In this document: positions 5,267 to 11,371 of the stretch, piece by piece
Layout of the letters: each line of letters begins with the position of its first letter
Position numbering within the stretch: position 1 is the first letter of the stretch
DNA from: an uncultured Flavobacterium sp.
GTDB taxonomy: Bacteria > Bacteroidota > Bacteroidia > Flavobacteriales > Flavobacteriaceae
Assembly (NCBI RefSeq): GCF_946481155.1
Contig: NZ_CAMLMK010000086.1
Location: forward strand, 1 to 11,371
DNA: 11,371 nt
Reading direction: 5' to 3'
The notes under the pieces: model-generated
What the model was told of the DNA's origin: nothing
The model's database searches: none
What the model saw: only the letters and a program-made list of their open reading frames with translations
Made by a program: the position numbers and the translations under genes

Positions 5267-7294
5267 ATGACAACAAGCACCATTTTACTTTTATTACTAT
5301 CTGTATTAATTGCTGCAGCTTTGTCGTTTTACCAATATCTATATAAAGCCAAAAGCGATTCGAAAGTGAATCTGTTTTTGGCTTTTTTGCGTTTTATTTC
5401 GCTGCTTTCCATTTTTGTCTTATTGATTAATCCCATTATTTCAAGAAAGACATTCGAAGTGACGAAAACACCACTGCCTGTAATTGTAGACAATTCACAA
5501 TCGATTCGGGAATTAGGACAAGATGCTTTGGCTAAGGAAATTTCTAAAAAAATCGAAGAAAATAGTAAGCTGAAAGACAAATACGATGTCCAGTTATATC
5601 GTTTTGATGCTGATTTTCAATCGGGTAACGAGCTGGATTTCAAAGGAAAGCAAACGCACATTGATCAGGCTGCGCAGAATTTAAAGCAGTTTTACCGCAA
5701 CCAGCATTATCCTGTAGTGATGTTAACCGATGGAAATCAGACCATTGGAAACGATTATGTTTATAGCTTTCAGCAAAATACTTCAGTATATCCAGTAGTT
5801 TTAGGGGATACCACGACATTTTTAGATCTGAAAATCAATCAGCTTAACGTAAACAAATATGCCTTCCTGAAGAATAAATTCCCTGTAGAAGTATTTCTTC
5901 AATATAATGGAAATAAAGCGGTGAACGCAACTTTCAGTATCCAGCAGGGCAATGCTACGGTTCATAAACAAAATGTTTCGTTTTCTCCATCAAATAAAGC
6001 GCATGTGATCTCTGTTTTACTGAATGCAAGCAGTGTGGGAGTACAGACCTGCAAAGCCGTTATTTCCTCCTCAGAAGCAGAAAAAAACAAATACAATAAT
6101 GTTAAGAATTTTGCGGTCGAAGTGATTGATCAGCGTTCTGAAATTGCATTGATTTCAGCAATAAATCATCCGGATTTGGGTGCAATTAAACGCTCCATTG
6201 AAGCTAATCAACAACGTAAAGTAACTATTCTTAAACCAAACGAAATCAAATCATTACGAGATTATAATATTTTGATTTTATATCAACCAGCCTCCGAGTT
6301 TAAATCCATTCTTGACCAGAATAAAAACCTGCAGACAAACACTTGGGTTGTTACCGGAACCAACACCGATTTTAACCTTTTAAGCCAATACCAAAATCAG
6401 GTGGAGTTTAAAGTTTCAGGTCAGACCGAGGATTATTCGGCCGACTTCAATTCTCAGTTCAATTCGTTTGCATTGGACAATATTGGTTTTGAGCAGTTTC
6501 CGCCGTTGCAGCATCCTTTCGGTACAATTACATTGAAAGAGAATTCAAATACGCTTTTAAAAGCAAGAATAAGAAATATTTCCACTGATAATCCGCTGCT
6601 AACTTTCGCTGAAAACGGGATGAAGCGAAACGCTTATCTCTTTGGGGAAAACATCTGGAAATGGCGCATGGAAAACCATCTGAAAACCAAATCATTCGAG
6701 CAGTTTGATATTTTTACAGATAAGATCATTCAGTATTTGGGTACGAATGCTGCCAAAAAATCATTAGTTGTTTCACATGAAAGCTTTTATAATTCTGGGG
6801 AAAGCATTGAAATAGCAGCGCAGTATTTCAACAAAAACTATGAGTTTGAAGAAAATGCGCGATTAACCATTCAACTTAAAAACAAAAAAACGAATACGGT
6901 ACAATCATATGATTTCTTGAAAGGGAACAACGAGTATAAAGTCAGTTTCGACGGATTAGAGCATGGAAATTACAGTTTTACTGTTACAGAAAACAATTCG
7001 AAAACGAAATATTCCGGGAATTTTGAAGTGCTGGATTTTGAAATAGAAAAGCAGTTTGTAAACCCGGATGTTTCCAGGCTTAATCAATTGGCTTCCAATA
7101 CCAACGGAAAAATGTATTATCCAAGCCAAATCGATCAGCTGATTGATTTCCTGTCGAGTAATGAAAACTATAAACCAACCGAAAAAGCCTTAATCAAGCA
7201 AATTCCTTTAATCGACTGGGTTTGGTTGCTGGTGCTTTTAGTTGTATCGCTTGCCGGGGAATGGTTTACCAGAAAATATAACGGATTATTATAA
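5267..7294 (+). CDS. Large membrane-anchored von Willebrand A (VWA)-domain protein, function unknown
   Basis: This 675-residue protein has two N-terminal membrane helices (about 5-24 and 36-57), a large soluble region and a C-terminal helix (about 649-667), ending in a short basic tail. A VWA-like domain follows the second helix. Its metal-ion-dependent adhesion site looks intact: D75-x-S77-x-S79, T130, and D155 in MLTDG. The region after about 185 is probably beta-rich, Ig-like, and then a segment typical of large Bacteroidota VWA membrane proteins. This architecture recalls BatA/BatB-like and amidotransferase-like membrane proteins of the phylum, but it is not one of the named Bat proteins as far as I can tell. 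Proteins of this type may mediate envelope protein contacts; no pathway can be assigned. It lies 68 bp after fabG and 16 bp before the next membrane protein gene, which is probably co-transcribed. Confidence 0.8.
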   Translation: MTTSTILLLLLSVLIAAALSFYQYLYKAKSDSKVNLFLAFLRFISLLSIFVLLINPIISRKTFEVTKTPLPVIVDNSQSIRELGQDALAKEISKKIEENSKLKDKYDVQLYRFDADFQSGNELDFKGKQTHIDQAAQNLKQFYRNQHYPVVMLTDGNQTIGNDYVYSFQQNTSVYPVVLGDTTTFLDLKINQLNVNKYAFLKNKFPVEVFLQYNGNKAVNATFSIQQGNATVHKQNVSFSPSNKAHVISVLLNASSVGVQTCKAVISSSEAEKNKYNNVKNFAVEVIDQRSEIALISAINHPDLGAIKRSIEANQQRKVTILKPNEIKSLRDYNILILYQPASEFKSILDQNKNLQTNTWVVTGTNTDFNLLSQYQNQVEFKVSGQTEDYSADFNSQFNSFALDNIGFEQFPPLQHPFGTITLKENSNTLLKARIRNISTDNPLLTFAENGMKRNAYLFGENIWKWRMENHLKTKSFEQFDIFTDKIIQYLGTNAAKKSLVVSHESFYNSGESIEIAAQYFNKNYEFEENARLTIQLKNKKTNTVQSYDFLKGNNEYKVSFDGLEHGNYSFTVTENNSKTKYSGNFEVLDFEIEKQFVNPDVSRLNQLASNTNGKMYYPSQIDQLIDFLSSNENYKPTEKALIKQIPLIDWVWLLVLLVVSLAGEWFTRKYNGLL

Positions 7295-7310
7295 TTTAAA
7301 ACCAAGTACT

Positions 7311-7820
7311 ATGAATGATGCACATTTACATTTAATTGTTAACCATTTCCCCCTTATAGGAGTAATTTTCGGATTAGGAATCCTGATTGCCGGTTTGTTG
7401 CTTAAGAGCAAGGGCGTTCAGCATACGGCTTATGTTTTATTTGTCATTTCAGCTATTTTCGGTTTATTGTCCATGCGAACCGGAGAAGGAGCGGAGGAAA
7501 TTCTTGAAGAAATGGGTACATCCGGCAAATTAATCCATGAACACGAGGAAATGGCTGAGAAGTTTATTCTTGTATTGTACGGGACTGGAATTATGGCTTT
7601 AATCGCTTTAATCACATCGATTAAAAATTATTCTAAAGCTGCAATCTTTGGATATATTACTTTGGCTTTAGCAATGGCGACTGCAGTTTTATCCAAAAAT
7701 GTTGCAACCAGCGGAGGCGAAATCCGTCACACTGAGATTAGAGGAAATGAAGCGTCATCTACTGAAAATACTGAAAATCAGGAGGCGGAAAAAGAAGGTA
7801 AAACAGACGATTCTTATTAA
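7311..7820 (+). CDS. Small four-helix membrane protein, DUF2231-like
   Basis: The protein has 169 residues from the ATG at 7311. An in-frame ATG at 7242 would extend it into the VWA gene, but the added 23 residues look non-coding, while MNDAHLHLIVNHFPLIG is a natural N-terminus. Four hydrophobic helices lie at about 13-32, 37-55, 85-104 and 110-127, followed by an acidic, hydrophilic tail (141-169). Histidines H5, H7 and H12 (NHFP) before helix 1, H76 and H78 in the helix 2-3 loop, and H140 after helix 4 could bind heme or metal. The HFP motif and layout resemble DUF2231 membrane proteins, a family of unclear role. The tail is unlike the rest and probably lies outside the membrane. It follows the VWA gene by 16 bases and ends 14 bases before the his promoter. 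Confidence 0.72.
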   Translation: MNDAHLHLIVNHFPLIGVIFGLGILIAGLLLKSKGVQHTAYVLFVISAIFGLLSMRTGEGAEEILEEMGTSGKLIHEHEEMAEKFILVLYGTGIMALIALITSIKNYSKAAIFGYITLALAMATAVLSKNVATSGGEIRHTEIRGNEASSTENTENQEAEKEGKTDDSY

Positions 7821-7834
7821 ATTTAAAAAAAATG

Positions 7835-7866
7835 TTGCAAAACTGATATTTTTAATTATACATTTG
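7835..7866 (+). promoter_or_regulatory. Promoter of the histidine operon leader
   Basis: TACATTTG at 7859-7866 matches the Bacteroidota -7 consensus TAnnTTTG, and TTG at 7835-7837 is a fitting -33 element with a 21-base spacer. Transcription should start near 7873, giving a very short 5' end before the leader peptide ATG at 7886. Confidence 0.65.
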
Positions 7867-7885
7867 CAGCATCAAAACACAAAAT

Positions 7886-7939
7886 ATGTTTTTAAATCAA
7901 TTACATCATCATCATCATTTCTCCGCTCAAGCGAAGTGA
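7886..7939 (+). CDS. hisL: Histidine operon leader peptide
   Basis: A 17-codon reading frame encodes MFLNQLHHHHHFSAQAK, with five consecutive CAT histidine codons at 7904-7918 and a TGA at 7937-7939. It sits between a good promoter and a strong intrinsic terminator that precedes hisG, the classic layout of a ribosome-controlled attenuator. Translation is the regulatory act; the peptide itself need not have a function. The rare run of His codons, the position and the downstream RNA structures make this very unlikely to be chance. The symbol hisL follows the enterobacterial analogue and implies analogy, not proven homology. Confidence 0.85.
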   Translation: MFLNQLHHHHHFSAQAK

Positions 7940-7985
7940 TAATGGTATGTGTATAAATCATATATTTTTTAAAACCCGTTTGAGT
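7925..7985 (+). promoter_or_regulatory. Antiterminator pairing of the his attenuator
   Basis: CTCAAGCG at 7926-7933, inside the leader frame just after the His codons, can pair with CGTTTGAG at 7977-7984, the 5' arm of the terminator. This gives eight pairs with one G-U, plus a further G-U between 7925 and 7985. A ribosome stalled on the first His codons leaves this strand free, so the antiterminator forms and hisG is transcribed. A ribosome reaching the stop codon covers it and lets the terminator fold. A small local hairpin CGC-TCAA-GCG (7924-7933) may compete. Confidence 0.7.
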
Positions 7986-8007
7986 ACATCAAACGGGTTT
8001 TTCTTTT
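7971..8007 (+). terminator. Intrinsic terminator (attenuator) before hisG
   Basis: Arms AAAACCCGTTTGA (7971-7983) and TCAAACGGGTTTT (7989-8001) form a perfect 13-bp stem with the five-base loop GTACA, followed by a T-rich run to 8007. It lies between the leader peptide and hisG and must be read through for his expression. Confidence 0.9.
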
Positions 8008-8052
8008 CAGTCTGACGCGCATTTGGTGTACTCATTTTAAACCCTAACTAAA

Positions 8053-8910
8053 ATGAACACTTTAAAAATTGCAATTCAAAAATCAGGACGTCTTTTTGAC
8101 GACAGCCTCAAAATCCTGAAAGACTGTGGTATTTCCGTAGAAAACGGCAATGATCAGCTCAAAACCAAAGCCTCAAATTTTCCTTTGGAAGTGCTCTTCC
8201 TAAGAAACTCCGACATTCCGCAATACCTCATTGACGGAGTAGTAGATATTGCTATCGTTGGTGACAATCTACTAATCGAGAAAGGATTAAACATCCAAAT
8301 AGCAGAGCGATTAGGTTTTTCAAAATGCAGGGTTTCCGTTGCGGTGCCCAAAGCGTTTGAATATACATCAATTGAAGATCTTAACGGCTTGCAGATAGCT
8401 ACTTCTTATCCAAATACAGTACTTAACTACTTCGATTCCAAAGGTGTAAATGTCGAGCTTCACAAAATTTCAGGCTCTGTTGAAATTGCTCCAAACATAG
8501 GATTATCCGATGCTATTGTAGATATTGTTTCCAGCGGAAGCACGCTTTTTAAAAACAACCTGAAAGAAGTTGAAATTATATTAAAAAGTGAAGCCGTTCT
8601 AGCCGTTTCTCCACAAATTTCAGCTGAAAAAGAGTTGGTTCTTAATAGATTACGCTTTAGAATTCAATCCGTTTTAAGAGCTCGTAAATCAAAATACATA
8701 CTGATGAATGTCCCTAATACGGAAATCGAATCCATATCAAAAGTATTACCGGTCTTAAAAAGCCTTACAGTTGTCCCTTTAAACGAAGAGGGCTGGAGCA
8801 GCATTCAATCCGTAATCGATGAAGATAAATTTTGGGAGGTGATCGACCAATTAAAGGATTTAGGTGCGGAAGGAATTCTGGTATGCCCAATTGAAAAAAT
8901 GGTATTATAA
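8053..8910 (+). CDS. hisG: ATP phosphoribosyltransferase HisG, long form
   Basis: HisG condenses ATP and PRPP to phosphoribosyl-ATP, the first step of histidine synthesis, in the cytosol. At 285 residues this is the long, hexameric type that carries its own regulatory C-terminal domain and needs no HisZ. The N-terminus KIAIQKSGRL (5-14) and the PRPP-binding loop DAIVDIVSSGSTL (153-165) are clear. The C-terminal part (about 210-285) ends in GAEGILVCPIEKM, usual for the ACT-like domain that binds histidine for feedback inhibition. The start follows the attenuator terminator by about 45 bases and an A-rich CTAACTAAA leader. Enzyme feedback and transcription attenuation would therefore act together on this entry point of the pathway. 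Confidence 0.97.
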   Translation: MNTLKIAIQKSGRLFDDSLKILKDCGISVENGNDQLKTKASNFPLEVLFLRNSDIPQYLIDGVVDIAIVGDNLLIEKGLNIQIAERLGFSKCRVSVAVPKAFEYTSIEDLNGLQIATSYPNTVLNYFDSKGVNVELHKISGSVEIAPNIGLSDAIVDIVSSGSTLFKNNLKEVEIILKSEAVLAVSPQISAEKELVLNRLRFRIQSVLRARKSKYILMNVPNTEIESISKVLPVLKSLTVVPLNEEGWSSIQSVIDEDKFWEVIDQLKDLGAEGILVCPIEKMVL

Positions 8911-8931
8911 CTACTAACTAAATAACCGAAA

Positions 8932-10224
8932 ATGAACAAAATTTATTCCCCAAGTAAAGAAAGCTGGCCGAAAATTTCAGAAAGGCCGGTAAAGAATTTA
9001 AACGCGATTAATGCAACCGTAAAAAGTATTTTTAGAGAAGTAAAAGCTAAAGGAGACTGGACCATCTCAAAATATACTTCGTATTTCGATGGCGTAGATC
9101 TGAAAGAATTTGAAGTTTCAGAAAATGAAATTCTTATTGCCGAAAATTTGATTTCCGACGAACTTAAAGAAGCGATAGCACTGGCTAAATCAAATATTGA
9201 GAAATTCCACGAAGCACAAAAAACAAGCAAAATTGAAATTGAAACCACAGAAGGCGTAAAGTGTTGGCAGGAAAAACGCGCGATCCAAAAAGTAGGTCTG
9301 TACATTCCCGGAGGTTCAGCGCCTTTGTTTTCGACGGTGCTGATGCTGGCTATTCCGGCACGATTAGCAGGCTGTAAGGAAATTGTATTATGCTCGCCTC
9401 CGGATAAAAACGGGAACATTAACCCTGCAATTTTATATACCGCGAACTTATGTGGGGTAACTAAAATCTTCAAAGCCGGAGGGATTCAGGCCATTGCAGG
9501 AATGACATTCGGTACAGAAAGCATCCCGAAAGTATCAAAGATCTTCGGTCCGGGAAACCAATTTGTAACCGCTGCCAAACAATTAGCTACACAATTTGGT
9601 ATTGCAATAGACATGCCGGCAGGGCCTTCGGAACTATTGGTTGTGGCCGATGAAAGTGCTAATCCCGCTTTTGTAGCTTCCGATCTATTAAGCCAGGCGG
9701 AACACGGTCCGGACAGTCAAGTTATATTGGTTACAACATCAGCAGAAATGATGGATTTAGTCGAAAACGAAGTAACACGACAAATGAAATTGCTTCCCCG
9801 TCAGGAAATTGCAGAAAAAGCAATCAGCACTTCAAAATTGATTTTTGTCGAAAATGATACGATTGCTTTGGATTTTATCAATGAATATGCACCGGAACAC
9901 TTCATAATTGCGGCAGAAAATGAAGATTTTTATGTTGATGGAATTAGCAATGCGGGGTCTGTTTTCATTGGAAATTTTACTCCTGAAAGTGCCGGGGATT
10001 ATGCTTCAGGAACCAATCATACCCTGCCAACAAACGGTTTTGCAAAAAACTACAGCGGTGTGAATCTTGATAGCTTTCTAAAAGCAATGACTTTTCAGAA
10101 AATTTCCGAACAAGGCATGCTGAATATTGGAAAATCCATTGAGGTTATGGCCGAAGCCGAAGGATTGCAGGCACACAAAAATGCAGTGACATTACGATTA
10201 AATGCTTTAAAAATAAGAAGATGA
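8932..10224 (+). CDS. hisD: Histidinol dehydrogenase HisD
   Basis: HisD oxidises L-histidinol to L-histidine in two NAD-dependent steps, the last reactions of the pathway. Its 430 residues are a full-length family member. Zinc ligands corresponding to the E. coli Gln-His-Asp-His set are Q255 and H258 (SQAEHGPDSQ), D356 (SAGDYASGTNH) and H415 (GLQAHKNAV). The catalytic Glu-His pair is E322/H323 in APEHF. The glycine-rich YIPGG (124-128) and FGPGNQFV (205-212) are also family hallmarks. The gene starts 21 bases after hisG, again with a CTAACTAAA leader and no Shine-Dalgarno, and its stop overlaps the hisC start (ATGA), so the two are translationally coupled. Confidence 0.98.
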   Translation: MNKIYSPSKESWPKISERPVKNLNAINATVKSIFREVKAKGDWTISKYTSYFDGVDLKEFEVSENEILIAENLISDELKEAIALAKSNIEKFHEAQKTSKIEIETTEGVKCWQEKRAIQKVGLYIPGGSAPLFSTVLMLAIPARLAGCKEIVLCSPPDKNGNINPAILYTANLCGVTKIFKAGGIQAIAGMTFGTESIPKVSKIFGPGNQFVTAAKQLATQFGIAIDMPAGPSELLVVADESANPAFVASDLLSQAEHGPDSQVILVTTSAEMMDLVENEVTRQMKLLPRQEIAEKAISTSKLIFVENDTIALDFINEYAPEHFIIAAENEDFYVDGISNAGSVFIGNFTPESAGDYASGTNHTLPTNGFAKNYSGVNLDSFLKAMTFQKISEQGMLNIGKSIEVMAEAEGLQAHKNAVTLRLNALKIRR

Positions 10225-11264
10225 AAGAGTTCAGCGTAAATAACATCATAAGGGAAAATATCTTAAAAATGAAACCATATTCCTCGGCGAGAGATGAATT
10301 TAAGGATTTCAATATAAAGATGGTTTTTATGGATGCTAATGAAAGTCCTTTTGAAAATGGCGTAAACCGCTATCCTGATCCGCAGCAAAAAGCCGTAAAA
10401 ACGGTTTTGGCAAAACAGAAACAGGTTACTCCAAATCAGATTCTTCTGGGGAATGGGAGCGATGAAGTATTGGACTTATTGTTCAGGACCTTTTGCGAGC
10501 CCAATAAAGATAACATAATCACCTTACCTCCAACGTATGGAATGTATAGTGTTTTGGCGTCTATAAATGCTGTGGAAAACAGGGAAATTTTATTATCTGA
10601 AAAATTTCAGCCGCAAGTCGAAGCTATTTTAAAAGCCATAGATGTAAATACGAAAATGATTTTCCTATGTTCACCAAACAATCCGACAGGGAATTCCTTT
10701 TCAGAAGAATCTATCGTAACTTTATTGCAGTGTTTCAGGGGATTAGTGGTTTTGGACGAAGCGTATATAGATTTTTCCGAGAACGAAAGCTGGCTTACCA
10801 GACTCTCCGGCTATCCAAATTTAGTGATAACACAAACGCTTTCCAAGGCTTGTGGTATGGCTGGAATCCGAATGGGAATTTTATATGCTTCAGCGGAAAT
10901 TGTTTCGATCCTGACTAAGATTAAGCCGCCATATAACGTAAATGTTTTATCACAGGCAATGGCTTTAAATGTGTTAACGAATCCTGATTTAATTAAGTAT
11001 AGAATCAACTTAATAAAAGAGGAAAAGAATACTTTAATTAAACAATTACTTCAAGTAAGCTACATTCGAAAAGTATACGAAAGCGATGCTAACTTCATAC
11101 TGATAAAAACGGATAATGCCGCTTTAAGATATAAACAATTACTGGAAAAAGGTATTGTAATCCGAAACAGAAACAATGATCCTTTATGTACTGATTGTCT
11201 TCGAATTTCAATTGGCACATCAGGAGAAAATCAACTACTGATCAATACATTAAAAATGTTATAA
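10221..11264 (+). CDS. hisC: Histidinol-phosphate aminotransferase HisC
   Basis: HisC is the PLP-dependent class I/II aminotransferase that converts imidazole-acetol phosphate to histidinol phosphate with glutamate. The 347 residues match the family. Expected PLP-site features are DANESP (38-43), SPNNPTG (151-157, N154), D179 and Y182 in [10 protein letters not shown], the Schiff-base lysine K209 in [15 protein letters not shown]217, and the substrate carboxylate-binding R328 in LRISIGT. It overlaps hisD by four bases (ATGA) and hisB by one base (TAATG), consistent with a single message. Nothing unusual was seen in the protein. Confidence 0.97.
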   Translation: MKEFSVNNIIRENILKMKPYSSARDEFKDFNIKMVFMDANESPFENGVNRYPDPQQKAVKTVLAKQKQVTPNQILLGNGSDEVLDLLFRTFCEPNKDNIITLPPTYGMYSVLASINAVENREILLSEKFQPQVEAILKAIDVNTKMIFLCSPNNPTGNSFSEESIVTLLQCFRGLVVLDEAYIDFSENESWLTRLSGYPNLVITQTLSKACGMAGIRMGILYASAEIVSILTKIKPPYNVNVLSQAMALNVLTNPDLIKYRINLIKEEKNTLIKQLLQVSYIRKVYESDANFILIKTDNAALRYKQLLEKGIVIRNRNNDPLCTDCLRISIGTSGENQLLINTLKML

Positions 11265-11371
11265 TGGCACAAAAAGTTTTATTTATAGACCGCGACGGCA
11301 CGTTAATATTGGAACCGGAAGATTATCAGGTAGACAGATTAACAAAACTTGAGTTTTACCCAAAAGTGTTT
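11264..11371 (+). CDS. hisB: HisB N-terminal part (histidinol-phosphatase domain), cut by window edge
   Basis: The first 36 codons are visible. The sequence [11 protein letters not shown] (5-15) carries the HAD-phosphatase motif DxDxT (D9, D11, T13), followed by EPEDYQVD, typical of the phosphatase half of bifunctional HisB. In that form, the C-terminal half is imidazoleglycerol-phosphate dehydratase, and the two halves act either side of HisC. Only the first half's start can be seen, so bifunctionality is inferred from family resemblance and from the hisG-D-C-B order. The ATG overlaps the hisC stop by one base (TAATG). Confidence 0.9.
   Translation, partial: MAQKVLFIDRDGTLILEPEDYQVDRLTKLEFYPKVF

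Noticed and set aside
7242..7310. N-terminal extension of the DUF2231-like protein from the ATG at 7242
   Set aside because: It lies wholly inside the VWA gene and its tail. The added residues look like an out-of-frame reading, while the ATG at 7311 gives a natural membrane protein start.
7904..7918. (CAT)5 as a microsatellite repeat
   Set aside because: The run is in frame within a leader peptide between a promoter and terminator ahead of hisG, so the attenuator explains it better.
7699..7956. 85-codon plus-strand frame across the his leader region
   Set aside because: It overlaps the small membrane protein gene in another frame and runs through the promoter and leader peptide. The translated sequence is low-complexity and Lys/Ser-rich, with no recognisable motif.
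8003..8052. Second promoter between the terminator and hisG
   Set aside because: GCGCATTTG near 8017-8025 only partly resembles TAnnTTTG, lacking the TA, and no suitable -33 was seen.
8943..9473. 176-codon minus-strand frame
   Set aside because: It is antisense to hisD, whose motifs are complete; a shadow of coding DNA.

Overview
The window looks like the chromosome of a flavobacterium or close relative in the Bacteroidota. The DNA is AT-rich and starts lack Shine-Dalgarno sequences, being preceded by A-rich tracts instead. Two promoters match the phylum's TAnnTTTG -7 element. One protein carries the start of a type IX secretion (T9SS) sorting domain. No insertion sequences, CRISPR arrays, tRNAs or rRNAs were seen, and no gene looks broken.

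Left part, minus strand, 4319 down to 1: a compact six-gene cluster. In transcription order it encodes an ECF sigma factor, a short single-pass putative anti-sigma factor, a membrane-anchored Spy/CpxP/CnrX-like metal-sensor-type protein, an MbnP-family protein, a MauG/MbnH-type di-heme enzyme, and a secreted YHYH-domain protein cut by the left window edge. The first three resemble the CnrH-CnrY-CnrX signalling trio in size and topology. In characterised MbnP/MbnH pairs, the di-heme enzyme oxidises a tryptophan of MbnP to kynurenine to build a copper site. My reading is an envelope metal (probably copper) response regulon. A bipartite motif, GCAAG-N14-GTCGTCTAAG, lies just upstream of both the anti-sigma and the YHYH genes, and a weaker relative lies before the sigma gene. 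It is a candidate promoter for this sigma factor.

Middle part, plus strand, 4405 to 7820: fabG with its own TAnnTTTG promoter, then a 675-residue membrane protein with a von Willebrand A domain and intact metal-site motif, then a small four-helix membrane protein resembling DUF2231. These last two have no assigned pathway.

Right part, plus strand, 7835 to the end: a histidine biosynthesis operon hisG-hisD-hisC-hisB (hisB cut by the right edge). It is preceded by a complete transcription attenuator: a promoter, a 17-codon leader peptide with five consecutive His codons, an antiterminator pairing and a 13-bp intrinsic terminator. When charged tRNA-His is scarce, the ribosome should stall on the His codons, free the antiterminator strand and allow readthrough into hisG.

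The two observations most worth following are the ECF-controlled MbnP/MbnH/YHYH cluster with its candidate regulon motif, and the histidine attenuator.
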